Shown in pieces: positions 49,286 to 61,134 of a DNA stretch of 64,000 nucleotides. Location of the stretch: contig NC_135147.1 of NCBI RefSeq assembly GCF_051014445.1, forward strand, positions 25,510,479 to 25,574,478. Reading direction: 5' to 3'. Below the pieces are notes generated by a model. That model did no database searches, was not told the DNA's origin, and worked only from the letters and a program-made list of their open reading frames with translations. Each line of letters starts with the position of its first letter. The first letter of the stretch is position 1. This DNA comes from Colletes latitarsis. Lineage: Eukaryota; Arthropoda; Insecta; Hymenoptera; Colletidae. Made by a program: the position numbers and the translations under genes.

Positions 49286-50203
49286 GACGTTGAATAAATT
49301 TGCTCGACACTCGATTAACTCGTCGCGTAGTCAATAGATCGTCCATAAATCGTACTGTCTAATTTAAATTATTCGAGGGCCCTCGAAAGTACTGGTTCGA
49401 GTATTTATAACCGCGAGGCTCGAGTTCGCTTCGATGTTTTTTAAATGAAACTGTTTCAAGACAAATATTGGACGCGATATGCGAGGAAAGCTGTTCCCCT
49501 CGTAACAAGCTGCGATCGATATCCGCGGCGGCGACTGCATCTGAAAACAGGATGTGCCCAAATATTTAACCTGCGAATTTCAATTTGGCAATCAAGTTGA
49601 AATAAACGGGGTCGAAACCTTCGGTCTCCGTGTCCGTTCGCAAGTTAAACCTACATACTCCCGTAAAATTTCGAACGATCTCTTTTCATAATCACTTTGG
49701 TCGCCCATTAGCTTTCCTCTTAGCGTTCCTCTTGCCTGTTTTTTTACACTCTCGTTACATCGTGTCTTGGGCAATGAAGTTAATCGTTCCTCGTGGAATG
49801 TTTCTTTGCTCCGTTGACAGGGTAAAATCCTCGACCAACCTGTTGCTTGTACGTTCGATTCACACACATTTTGGTAATAATTCCACTTTGGCGTCGAAGT
49901 TCTGGGTGCTTGAACAATTCTCTAGAATAGGTTTCGCCATCTACTGATAAATTAATTCTCAAGCTGATGGGTCAAGGATTCCTGAACTCTCCAGTGGAGT
50001 TACAAAAATAAATATTACATAAAATTTTAAGTCACAGAGTTTGCAATCGTCTTGACTCAAAATTTTCTCCGCAGTAGTGTAAACTACGTGCAAACCAGCA
50101 AAGGAATTTGATAAATAAAAGGTAACATGTGATATTTAAAATTGCAGAACACGTAAATATTATTTTCTAACAACTCATGTTGAATTTGATTGATGCAATG
50201 GCA

Positions 50204-50272
50204 CGAATACATATTCTAATCGAAAGAAAAGTCGTATTTTAAGGTAATCGTCAACATGGGAGGTATCGATAA
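50204..50272 (+). repeat. Short dispersed repeat, pair member 2
   Basis: CGAATACATATTCTAATCGA and ATTTTAAGGTAATCGTCAAC parallel 21278-21345 in the same orientation. Unknown family; moderate divergence. Confidence 0.55.
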
Positions 50273-50768
50273 ATATACGTGCTATCAATGCTTGTAAATC
50301 TAGTGTTAATGAGGGTTTCGTGGGAAAAGGGAGGCTAAGGGCCACTGCAGCGGCCTGTAGTTCGTCGCCATTGCGCTTTCGTCCGTCTCGTAGCATTCGT
50401 TACGTGCTTCCTTCCTCGTCCGGGGCGGCGTGGTGTTTCCGTTCGACGGACAATCGACGATCCCGCGCGATAATGTATTAATGACGGTGTTCCCTCTCGT
50501 TAGCTTTTTCCTTCCGTCTGGTTGCTCCCGGGGCGGGATTTCGTTCGATCGAACGAGAAAGTATTGCGTTGCACGGCACGAACCGTACGGCCCGGAATAT
50601 TCGTCATCCAAGCTGGCAAATAACAATGCGCCGTGTGCAGTTCATTGTACGAGCGGATGCGTCTATATGCCCGCTTTATTACGTAATTTCAGTCGGCAAA
50701 TTATTACAATTCGTCCCGGCGGTTTGCACTGTTAACGATGTTTGTATTATACGCGATGTATATAGAGT

Positions 50769-50770
<2 letters not shown>

Positions 50771-50825
<55 letters not shown>
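50771..50825 (+). repeat. (AG)27 microsatellite
   Basis: Twenty-seven uninterrupted AG units plus one A, followed by ATCGAGAGAG and a short CG-alternating stretch. In insects GAGAG is the word bound by GAGA-type factors (established knowledge for Drosophila). The exact length may be collapsed or polymorphic. Confidence 0.97.
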
Positions 50826-50827
<2 letters not shown>

Positions 50828-52189
50828 CGAGAGAGTGGTGCGCGCGCGCGCACGCGATCCCGAAACAGAGTTGCACGCGCGAACGAGCGACAAATAGTGC
50901 AATCGATAGAGGCCCACCCCGCCTTTGGTATTCAAATCAAACACTTTGCGCGTATCTACATTTATAAACGTCTATTATCGTTCGCTGGTTAATGAATCGC
51001 CAATTAATTACCGTGCAATCAATGGGACGCGTCCCAATAACGAAAGTACAACGGGTCGTTTAGCGTTCCGCCAGCGTTCGAACGGTTCTATCGGGTAACG
51101 TTGCGGCCTTCTGATTAGAGGTCTTCGGGTTTCGAGCCTACGTCGAGCTGAAGGGCTCGCTGGCTCCCGGGGAAATCCAAGCTTCGCCGTTCAGGGGACC
51201 TCCAAATCGTCGTTTCTACTCGAAACTTACGTTATAGTTTCTAATATTCTATCACTTCTACTTGCATCCGTACACTGCGAAGGGAAACGCTAGTTTCTTG
51301 CAAATACCTTGTATTCATTTCGACCAAATGTTGCTTATTTACAGACCTAACCCTTCGAGCAACACTTTGAACGCTCATGGGCGTTATACGCACACGATCA
51401 AAGGGTTAACACGTTTCTGATAAATCTCTAAAGTCTTCTTTGCTGTAACAAGGGATTTCCATGAAGCTGAGAATTTTCAATCGGTCCTGTCGAGTCCCAC
51501 GAAAGCTGTAGCTGCTCGTCAGTATGGCGACCCAACGCGTGACTTCCGGTCCCGCGCGGGAACCGGAGGACCTCCGAGAAGGGGCGTTTGGTGAAATTTC
51601 GGCTCGTAAAGAAATGGCAATCGTCGCGTTAACGAGCTCGTACGAAATTCTATCTCGCGACAGCTCCCGACCCCGGGAATTGTCGCGGACGTTGATGGCG
51701 CCGTTTCCGCCGCGATCCCCGGGAAAGGACGAGGAAGAGATTCGCAATCAGCGGGATCTCCGTTTGCGCCGGTGTCAACCGGCGGTCGCGTCGACCGACC
51801 GACCGCAGCACTGTCAAGCTGCGTAATTAATCCACGTTTCAGCGAGCCAGCTACGCCCGACAGCAGCCTAAGATTTACCGCAGTCCAATTTTACACCTGT
51901 CCGTCATTCGGGACCCGCGGAACCGGTTGCCTTTCGCCTAATGAAACCCGGTCGTTCGGTAATTATCAGAGTTTCGGGCTGGGATCGCGGCTCGCGTGTC
52001 CCCCGCGCCTCTCACCAAGACGTTTACCACCCCTAAACGACCCTAAACGATCGTAATCCATCGGCTCACCCTCGCTGTGGGCGGGAGAATTTATTAAAAA
52101 TTTTTATCTCATACTCTCGTCACAAGAATAGCTCGGATATCAGAAACACACTTCTCATTTCGAGAAAATACGATGGAGAATTTATAACG

Positions 52190-52255
52190 ATAGTTCCAGG
52201 CGCTCGCCAGTAGAGGGCTACGATGCACCTTTCTCACAAGCGCTCGATCGACTTT
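52190..52255 (+). repeat. Dispersed copy of the 246-bp unit end module
   Basis: AGTTCCAGGCGCTCGCCAGT, AGAGGGCTACGATGCAC and CTCACAAGCGCTCGATCGAC match the last ~65 bp of the satellite units at 43312-44290. The CTCF-core-like word is present as CCAGTAGAGGGC (52207-52218). Confidence 0.8.
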
Positions 52256-52687
52256 TATTCAAACGTGGAATTAAAAATCGTGACGCTTTTCGCGTCGATA
52301 ACCGCCTCCAATTTCAGCATTAACGCTTATTGTTGGAACGTGAACGTTAAAGCACTCTCGGGCGCAGTTTCGTCCCATCGATCGGGCGAATCTCGATTTT
52401 AGGCGGTCACGTCTGTCCGCGACGCACGGATGGAATGTTAAAAATCGGCATAAATTTTCTGGCCGTCGGGGAACCGCGCGATCCTCTTGTTTTCCCTCGG
52501 AATCCGCGTACCTCGCATATGTGTGTCCTAAGCGAGTATTAAATATCGATCGTAGCGATTGAAATATCGCGGGAACATTTCGTTCAGACTACTTACTCGC
52601 CTACTAAACTCGCCATTCTGCAAATTATTTTTATACAAACGTGTTCAAGGTGTTTTTTACTTGACACAGCAATGATTGTCGAAGTTG
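52256..52687. other. Single-copy non-coding spacer
   Basis: No open frame, repeat or element recognised. Confidence 0.5.
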
Positions 52688-52974
52688 ACACGTTCATTTT
52701 ACGTATCATTGAGTATCCGAGTCATCTTTAGGAGAGAAATGTTCAACTTACGAATCACGTCAGTTCATTTAACGAATCATCGCTGTAATCGTTAAGTTCG
52801 AGGTCCGAGACCCTAAAACTCGACGAATTTAACACGTTCATTTTACGTATCATTGAGTATCCGAGTCATCTTTAGGAGAGAAATGTTCAACTTACGAATC
52901 ACGTCAGTTCATTTAACGAATCATCGCTGTAAAGTTCGAGGTCCGAGACCCTAAAACTCGACGAATTTAACAAT
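52688..52974 (+). repeat. 144-bp tandem duplication, two near-identical copies
   Basis: ACACGTTCATTTTACGTATC begins at 52688 and 52832. The copies appear identical except for a 7-base difference (TCGTTAA present only in copy 1 after CGCTGTAA), which indicates a recent event. In reverse complement the unit contains GATTCGTTAAATGAA and GATTCGTAAGTTGAACATTT, matching the core of the duplication at 16699-17217. Confidence 0.96.
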
Positions 52975-53960
52975 TGCAACAACCGTCGCGTCCGTTTCCC
53001 GGCGATAAAGCACCCCTCCCACACGCGTCGCGCGAAGCAGACGGATTCCGGGACGAGAGACGAGCTGCTTAATTTCAGGGCGGCGTAACGTACGGCAATT
53101 CGCGGCGTTTATTTCGTCGAGCCAATATTTCAGGTCGCTGGTACCCGGCAGTTTCCCCGAAGGTTATTGCAACGTAGTTCGGCCCGAAGTATTGTCGGAT
53201 TCATGGTTGTCTTTAGGGCCGTTCATAGCGGCGCGATATAACTTTTGATTGGAATTGAAAACCGGTTTTACTATTCCGATCGTTTCGAGCAACTTGCGTC
53301 GGCGTTTTCCGACGTAACAATCGGCTCTTAATTCTATAAAAATATACGATCAAGTTTCTTTTCTACGTTCGAAGCGAACTGTGACATTTTTGGAGATCCT
53401 GGGTCCGAACGATTTAAGAAGTTTGGAGTCTGGAACTGATTACAGTTTGAGTTATACGAGACGTGGGATCACGGGGTGGAAACGGGTTTTCTCGACGATA
53501 GGACGATGTCAATAATTCCCGCGGATGTCTGCAGGCATTCGAAGCCCCGGGAACGAGTTATCGCGCGACGCTCGTAACGTTTACCCGTCGATTCCGCGCG
53601 ATTGAAACGCCGCGCGACGATGACACGGCCAGGCATTCCGTTTTAATTTCGCCGGGGCGGGGAACGCTCGAATTTAGAGCCGCATTATTTGTCGATCGCG
53701 GCGCAAACCGGCCCGTGCCCGTTCGCGTAAACGTTAATTTTCAATACGTCTACGGCGTTTTCCGTTGCCGATTTATCGATTCCGTCTGGGCCGCGGAGAC
53801 AGGAATTTGATATCCGGTCTCGACGTCGCGTCGCGGCTGTTATTGTTGCATCTGCACCCCGGCTCGATGTTATTGCAGTCGAGCTGCCAACGATCCAACC
53901 GAGATCGTCGAATGAAATCGCGGGAAAATAATGCGCGATATGCGACCACACCGTCTCGAG
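52975..53960. other. Single-copy non-coding stretch
   Basis: CpG-rich in parts (53540-53830). A 96-residue minus frame at 53685-53975 overlaps plus-strand frames; no recognisable content. Confidence 0.5.
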
Positions 53961-55795
53961 ACGCCTCGAATCCACGATCCATTCTCCAGATCCGCTGCTA
54001 GAGTTTAATATGAGCTTTTGGGGGTTGGAAAATTACTTGAACATCGTGAAATTCATTTTGAAATATTTTATTGTGATGTTTTCGCAACTCACAACGTCTT
54101 AAAACACTTTGCATCCACATTCCATTCTCCAGATCCGCTGCTAGAGTTTAATATGAGCTTTTGGGGGTTGGAAAATTACTTGGACATCGTGAAATTAATT
54201 CAAAATATTCGATAATGATATTTTCGCAACTCACAACGTCTACGAATCGCCTCAAATCCACAATCCATTCTCCAGATCCGCTGCTAGAGTTTAATATGAG
54301 CTTTTGGGGGTTGGAAAATGACTTGGACATCGTGAAATTAATTTTGAAATATTTTATTGTGATGTTTTTGCAACTCACAACGTCTTAAAACACTTTGCAT
54401 CCACATTCCATTCTCCAGATCCACTGCTAGAGTTTAATATGAGCTTTTGGGGGTTGGAAAATTACTTGGACATCGTGAAATTAATTTCAAGATATTTTAT
54501 TGTAATGTTTTCGCAACCCACAACGTCTTAAGACACCTCGAATGCAGAATCCATCTTCTAGATCCGCTGCTAGAGTTTAAAATGAGTTTTTAGGAGTTGG
54601 AAAATTACTTGGACATCGTGAAATTAATTTCAAAATATTTTATTGTGATGTTTTCGCAACTTCCAAAGTCTTAAAACACTTTGCATCCACAATCCATTCT
54701 CCAGATCCACTGCTAGAGTTTAAAATGAGTCTTTAGGGGTTGGAAAATTACTTGGACATCGTGAAATAAATACAAAATATTCGATAATGATATTTTTGCA
54801 ACCCACAACGCCTTAAAACACTTTGAATCCACAATCCATTCTCCAGATCCACTGTTAGAGTTTTAAATGAGCTTTTAGGGGTTGGAAAATTACTTGCACA
54901 TCGTGAAATTAATTTTGAAATATTTTATTATGATGTTTTCGCAACCCACAACGTCTTAAGACACCTCGAATGCAGAATCCATTCTCCAGATCCGCTGCTA
55001 GAATTTAAAATGAGTCCTTAGGGGTTGGAAAATTACTTGGACATCGTGAAATTAATTTCGAAATATTTTATTCTCATGTTTTCGCAACCCACAACGTCTC
55101 GAATAGCTTCAAATCCAGAATCCATCCTACAGATCCACTGCTAGAGCTTGAAGTGAGTTTTTAGGGGTTGAAAAATTACTTGGACATCGTGAAATTAATT
55201 TCAAAATATTTTATTGTGATGTTTTCGCAACCTACAACGCCTCGAGTCGCCTCAAATCCAAAATCCATTCTCCAAATCCGCTGCTAGAGTTTATAATGAG
55301 TTTTTAAGGGTTGGAAAATTACTCAGACATCGTGAAATTAATTTCAATATATTTGATAATGATATTTTCGCAACACACAACGTCTTAAAACACTTTGAAT
55401 CCACAATCCATTCTCCAGATCCACTGCTAGAGTTTATAATGAGTTGTTAGGGGTTGGAAAATTACTTGGACATCGTGAAATTAATTTCAATATATTCGAT
55501 AATGATATTTTTGCAACCCAGAACGTCTTAAGACACCTCAAATCCACAATCCATCCTCCAGATCCACTGCTAGAGTTTAAAATGAGCTTTCAGGGGTTGG
55601 AAAATTACTCAAACATCGTGAAATTAATTTCACTATATTCGATAATGATATTTTCGCAACCCAGAACGTCTTAAAACACTTTGAATCCACAATCCATTCT
55701 CCAGATCCACTGCTAGAGTTTAAAATGAGTTTTTAGGGGTTGGAAAATTACTTAAACATCGTGAAATTAATTTCAAAATATTTGATAATAATGTT
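53961..55795 (+). repeat. 143-bp satellite, thirteen copies
   Basis: CTCCAGATCC or a variant occurs at 53984, 54127, 54270, 54413, 54555, 54699, 54841, 54984, 55127, 55270, 55413, 55556 and 55699, a very regular 142-144-bp step. The unit reads CTGCTAGAGTTTAA-ATGAG, TTTT-GGGGTTGGAAAATTAC, TTGGACATCGTGAAATTAAT, ATTTTATTGTGATGTTTTCG and CAACGTCTTAAAACACTTTG. Some copies carry TCGATAATGATATTT in place of TTATTGTGATGTT, giving two mixed subtypes. No coding frame spans it. Confidence 0.97.
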
Positions 55796-58700
55796 TCTGA
55801 GCGTGGGGGCTTCTTTAGGTGTCGAAACTAAGCGCAAACATACTGGGCCCACTTGATCCTCGATAGCAAAGTGATTTCCTGACGGAGCGTAGAGCGGAGG
55901 CGTGACCCTTTTACTTAAGTTAAGTGGATCCACTGAAATTTCACCAGGCGTCGAGTTCTGCTCTAGAAAAATTCGCGGTAATCGCCGCTAAATAGAAATA
56001 TACGATCGATACACGGCTCGTCCTCGAATGAAACCGTTCTGGGTATATTTTTAATTTCGGTAAAAATGAATTCCTGGGGGACAGGCTTCCGGCAACTGTG
56101 CCTAATCGAAATTCAATAAGAACGGACCTGTTGCCAGCGGAGAAAAGTCCATTTAGCGGCTCGCCAACGAGGGTATCGCCGTACTGTTCGAATGTGACTT
56201 AAATAGATCGTTATATTTGCTTTGTGGGCTGTATCGCGGCGTTAATGATCCTATCGCCTGCGAGCGTTCGTCGCACGATCATGTCGTTTCATAGCAGTCG
56301 CGTCGAGGCAGGCTTCCCTTGATGGGGTGTGTTTGAACGTATCGACTGCTCTACTAACTTTTAGCGACAAAAATCAAAATCGTCGTAGGACAAAATTTCG
56401 ACACCCTATCCTGTAGGAAAAAATCAGAGGAACACAATGCCGTCATTAAAAGTATATATCGTCGTGCTCGTTTTCGAGAAAAGAAAATAAAAATCTTAAA
56501 ATTCGAAATTAAAAAAAACACAACTAACCTACCAGGTAGAGAATGTGAAACTGTACAAGTATCATATAAACGAAAATAGTCGTTAACGTGCTAGTTTGCG
56601 AGTTATTAAGGAGAACCCGATGCGAGCGATCGGTCCGACCGGTGAAATTTTCTAAGTCCCACTCGACTCCGAACGGTCGTTCGGATCTGAAAATCAGCCA
56701 AGGGGGGTGTGTAGGTCGATTGAAAAGTGCGTGGGGGCGATTGTCGTGTGCGGTGTAAAACAGTAACGACCTCTTTGCAGCGACGACCTACACGTATCGT
56801 TATCGCTAGTATCATTACAAAGCGGCCAGCACATAATGGCCACGAACTCGTAACGATAACGACGTCGCAGAGCGTTTGCCCGACCGCACGACCGACTGGT
56901 TCCTATTGAAAGGGCAGAAAGGTCCAAAACGGACGCTGGACGCGCGATAATGCGCGAGAGAGCTCGTTTGACGATCCACAGGCAAATCCCTTGGGCCTGG
57001 TCGTCCTTGGTACAATTATTTACTTGCAAACGTACGTACGTACGCGTGCGTGCGTGCGTCCAAGAGTGCACTCCGGGGGATGCAGCTGCCAAAGGACGTA
57101 GACGACGTCGGTGCAGCGAGGCGTTGTTAAAATTTATGAATAATGTAGGGGAGTAATGTAGTTCCCTGGTAGTTCGTCGCGAGCATAGTCTTACGGAAAT
57201 TCCAACATGGCGGGCTGCTGGTCGAATTTATTTCGTCTTCGTATCGTGCGTTCCTCGGGGAATATTTATAAATTTATCTCATATTCTTAAGCCATTTTTC
57301 AGTCGTTTTAGGGGGTTGGAATTCAGCTGTCGAGAGGATCCTTTCTTTTTAAAATATGTCGTCCGAATGCAATTAATTTTGGAACTCTTGGGGGGGGACG
57401 ATAGATGGTAGTTTTAGGCGTTTACGACCCTGTTCTCGCGAGGCGCGAGGGGTTGGCATTTCGACAACCTGTTACGCTCTCCTTCAGGGCGTGGAAGACC
57501 TTCCCGGAAGAAGTGAAAAATTCTTCTACTTTGTTCCGCCCACCTAGCCCCCGTACGAAAAGCCCAAGTTTTGCACGAACGACGCAGTCTCGGAATGGTG
57601 GTACAATAATTCAGTCGCCGCAAACGTGCTCACGGCCAGAAATAAACTACTATTTATCATTGTGTGAAAAGCAAAAGTTATCGAACGTTGTTCCACCCCT
57701 GTTCTTGATTAACATAGCTGACGATGTGAAATGTATGAACTTTGGAAAGAAAAGAGCAAAGGGGCGGAGGTGGAGGGCGATCGAAAATCGGTGGAAGTTT
57801 CAACCGGAGACGAAACGCGGAGAACGGTGATTTCGAGCAGCGAGGCCACTCGAATTTCTCCGCCAATTAGACGAAACAATCGTCCGGCGAACAGAAAGAG
57901 GAATTTGGAGAGCGCGGAACGAGACTCTCGATTTGTTGACAAACCGTCGAGGGAGAAAAGTAAACGCCCGCGCGTCACACAATGGAGCAAACGGGGAAAT
58001 GCTTTGTACGTTGTTACGTGGTAGATCGAGTGTAGCTAAGCGCCCGTTCTCGTTTAACCCGCAGCGACGCTTTATGGAGAACCGAAATCTTTACTCAGAA
58101 TTTTTCTATTTTCATATTAACGCGTCCACGGACTCGCTTTGGTAATTTATGCTACGAAATATACATACGTAATTCCCAAGATCCAGAAACGAAAAAGGAC
58201 GAGATCGGTGCATTTCTCGATTATCCGGGTGTCTTGAAGCAGCAATAATTTTTTTATTGAGACGAAGATACAGCAAAAACACGAAGGCCCACGGTTTAGA
58301 ACGAGGCACGCGTTTTACCAGAGGGTGGGGGGGGTTGGATCGTGCGATTCGAATCTTGATATTATACCATAATCTATTCCATGGGATGATAGTGTCGGCG
58401 ATGGCGGTTAGGGTCGGTTGCATGCCTCGTAGTAGCCTCGTTCGACTTGCACGCCACCACCCACCAATAAGCACCCCCTCGTATCGGGTTCGCGCGACCC
58501 TCCGCGACACTCGCTTCAGGCACATGCCTGTGAACCGATACCCGGGGCTTCTAACGTCCTTGATTACGGTTGCACGCGTTCCCGGCGACGACGAGAGAGA
58601 GAGAGGACGTTGTTGTCGCTTATTTGCTCTCCGGGGCGATGCAAAGGGTCCGTTGGAAAAGAGGAAAGGAGATACCGGGGCGAGCACAGCCCTCCCAGGG

Positions 58701-59104
58701 ACCATCGGCGGCGGAGGATAAGCGGCTAAGAGCAAAGGCACGGAGAAATAGAGCAAGGGGATGAACGACGACGTAGCTGATTTATGGGGTTCGCGACGCC
58801 GGACGAGTGGAACTGGATATCCGCCATGCTATCTCTTCGATTCGTCGTCGACCGTCTTTCCACGTTTCCACGACACCCTCGAAATGCGACCTAAATTCAC
58901 TCGGGTCTTCCTCCTTCGATCCACCCCTTTTTACAGGATTTTTAAGCCAGGAATTAACGAGTTCCCGTAGCTGTCTGGGAGTCTTTACTCGATTCCAGGT
59001 GGTCTACTCCTTCTTCGTAAGTATCAATCATTGTAGAGAGTACAAAAATAGATTTCTGAAGTAAAATATAATGTTTTTACAGTCGAGATGAACAGTGCTC
59101 GTAC
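55796..59104. other. Single-copy non-coding stretch
   Basis: Mixed composition. The longest frames are 214 residues (minus, 58112-58756), opposed by 154 residues (plus, 58257-58721), and 141 residues (plus, 57405-57830). They are Arg-rich, lack recognisable motifs and sit in CpG-rich DNA, so I do not call them. ACTTAAGTTAAGT at 55913-55925 is a small palindrome. Confidence 0.45.
57031..57059 (+). repeat. CGTA/CGTG microsatellite
   Basis: CGTACGTACGTACG followed by CGTGCGTGCGTGCGT: about three CGTA units then three to four CGTG units. Alternating purine-pyrimidine sequence with Z-DNA potential. Confidence 0.85.
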
Positions 59105-60075
59105 ACACATGGAGTCACAGCTTGCCTCTGCTGGCCTCTACTGACCAACCCTCATGCTTCTGACAACGTATAACGATTACTACTTATTACTGCTTGCCCC
59201 TGCTGGTCTCTGCCTGCCTCTGGATAACTCTGCTGACCACTGCTTATGTTTCTGACAACGTATAACGATTGCTACTGACTTCTGCCAACCTCCACTCGCC
59301 TCTGCTGACCGCTGCTGGTCTCTACTCGCCTCTACTTTAACTCAAGTTGACAGGTAATGTCATAAAACTATTTTAGCGAGATATACCCCTTTTTACGAGG
59401 TACAAGGTTCGACTACATGTACTTTTGAATTTTCCTACAGGCCTCTGCTGGTCTCTGCTCGCCTCTGCTGACCACTGCTTATGTTTCTGACAACGTATAA
59501 CGATTGCTACTGACTTCTGCCAACCTCCACTGGCCTCTGCTGACCACTGCTAACCACCCCTGATGCTTCTGACAACGTATAACGATTACTACTTGCTACT
59601 ATCTGCCCCTGTTGACCTCCGCTGACCACTCCTGATACTCTCAGGAGTATATAATGACTCCCCTTGCTTCTGCCAACCTCTGCTGGCCTCTGCTGACCAC
59701 TGCTAACCACCCCTGATGCTTCTGACAACGTATAACGATTACTACTTATTACTGCTTGCCTCTGCTGGTCTCTGCTGGCCTCTGCTGACCATAGATGACC
59801 ACTCCTGATACTACTAACAACGTATAACGATTTCTACTTGCTTCTGCTGGCTCCTGCTGGCCTCTGCTCGCCTCTGCTCGCCTCTGCTGACCGCTGCTGA
59901 CCACTTCTCGTACTTCCGACAATGTACAACGATTACTACTTGCTACTATTTGCCCCTGTTGACCTCCGCTGACCACTCCTGATACTCTCAGGAGTATATA
60001 ATGACTCCCCTTGCTTCTGCCAACCTCTGCTGACCCCTGCTGACCACTACGGACAACAGCAGAGGATTCCTGATA
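59105..60075 (+). repeat. Left minisatellite arm of the foldback
   Basis: Dominated by CTCTGCTGACC, CTCTGCTGGCC and CTGCTGACCACT variants. A conserved insert, CTGACAACGTATAACGATT, recurs near 59161, 59252, 59488, 59571 and 59723, with a diverged form near 59815 and another (ACAATGTACAACGATTACTA) at 59919. A second insert, CTGATACTCTCAGGAGTATA, appears near 59631 and 59989. Minus-strand frames of 73-75 residues rich in Gly, Gln and Val are repeat-derived. Confidence 0.9.
59354..59440 (+). other. Intron-like GT-AG insert in the left arm
   Basis: Between minisatellite repeats lies a unique 87-bp segment bounded by CAG|GTAATG on the left and TTTTCCTACAG|GCC on the right, with a pyrimidine-leaning 3' end. 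Both boundaries fit splice-site consensus, and 87 bp is a common insect intron length. There is no counterpart I can see in the right arm. Splicing is inference from sequence alone. Confidence 0.35.
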
Positions 60076-60269
60076 ATTTCTAATAATATATATATGTTTT
60101 AAAGCTTTGTATAATGTAAATTAATGACAATAAATGATATACTTTCAAAGAATTCTATGTGTTATCGTTTTTATCTCTTTTTTCCTTTCCCGTTCCTTCT
60201 GTTAATAATAAGAAACCGTTTTTCCGATTAAAACTGAAATCCCAAAGTGTCCGGAGCTTTTCTAAAATT

Positions 60270-60975
60270 CGAACGGCCTTGACCTACTTTCGAAATTGGG
60301 TCAAGGCCATCTCGATTTCCAAGTTGGCCAAAAGATTTCTGAAATTTCGAATGGCCTTGACCTACTTTCGAAATTGGGTCAAGGCCATCCGGATTTCCAA
60401 GTCGGCCAAAAGATTTCTGAAATTTCGAATGGCCTTGACCTACTTTCGAAATTGGGTCAAGGCCATCCGGATTTCCAAGTCGGCCAAAAGATTTCTGAAA
60501 TTTCGAATGGCCTTGACCTACTTTCGAAATTGGGTCAAGGCCATCCGGATTTCCAAGTCGGCCAGAAGATTTCTAAAAATTTCGAATGGCCTTGACCTAC
60601 TTTCGAAATTGGGTCAAGGCCATCCAGATTTTCGAAGCGGCCGGAAGATTTCTAAAATTTCGAATGGCCTTGACCTACTTTCGAAATTGGGTCAAGGCCA
60701 TCCGGATTTCCAAGTCGGCCAAAAGATTTCTGAAATTTCGAATGGCCTTGACCCACTTTCGAAATTAGGTCAAGGCCATCCGGGTTTTCGAAGCGGCCAG
60801 AAGATTTCTAAAATTTCGAATGGCCTTGACCCACTTTCGAAATTGGGTCAAGGCCATCCGGATTTTCGAAGCGGCCAGAATTTTTCTGAGATTCGAATGG
60901 CCTTGACCTACTTTCGAAATTGGGTCAAGGCCATCCGGATTTTCAAAGCGCCAGGAACATTTCTAAAATGCTGGC
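60270..60975. repeat. 78-bp hairpin array, nine copies
   Basis: GACCTACTTTCGAAATTGGG or a near variant starts at 60281, 60359, 60437, 60515, 60594, 60672, 60750, 60828 and 60905 (steps 77-79 bp). In each unit GGCCTTGACC is followed 14 bases later by GGGTCAAGGCC, with TTTCGAAA at the axis, so about 38 bp is nearly self-complementary. Spacers alternate between a TTTCCAAGTCGGCC and a TTTTCGAAGCGGCC form. Because 78 is divisible by three, a 294-residue plus frame (60159-61043) stays open with a 26-residue repeat (ALTYFRNWVKAI). After the 79-bp step it continues in another, also open, frame (SNGLDLLSKLGQGHP). I read this as a periodicity artefact, not a proven protein. Confidence 0.95.
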
Positions 60976-61134
60976 GACGTTGCGAAGAAGCTGGAACGCA
61001 TCTTATAACTAAGGGAATGATTTGGAGAGGAGGAGAAAGGTAAAAAATGATGAGAACACGTAGAATTCATTAAAATTGTATCATTTATTGACGTAAATTT
61101 ATATTACATAAACGTTGTTACATATATATCATCT

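Larger units (their letters stand above)
49286..52189. other. Single-copy non-coding stretch
   Basis: Mixed composition containing one short dispersed repeat and one (AG)n microsatellite, listed separately. Frames of up to 132 residues include Arg-Glu or Leu-Ser dipeptide runs from the microsatellite and are not genes. Confidence 0.5.

Noticed and set aside
50569..50992. Frames with Arg-Glu and Leu-Ser dipeptide repeats
   Set aside because: They are direct translations of the (AG)27 microsatellite.
43312..55795. CRISPR-like reading of the regular repeats
   Set aside because: Units are 143-246 bp and wholly repetitive with no short-repeat/unique-spacer pattern, and the DNA is eukaryotic in character.
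58112..58756. 214-residue minus-strand frame, the longest outside repeats
   Set aside because: A 154-residue frame lies opposite on the plus strand, the composition is Arg-rich as in translated CpG-rich DNA, and no domain is recognisable.
60159..61043. 294-residue plus-strand frame as a gene for a 26-residue-repeat protein
   Set aside because: The openness follows from the 78-bp period and absence of stops in the palindrome. The frame shifts mid-way into a different repeat peptide, and there is no signal peptide, domain or supporting context.
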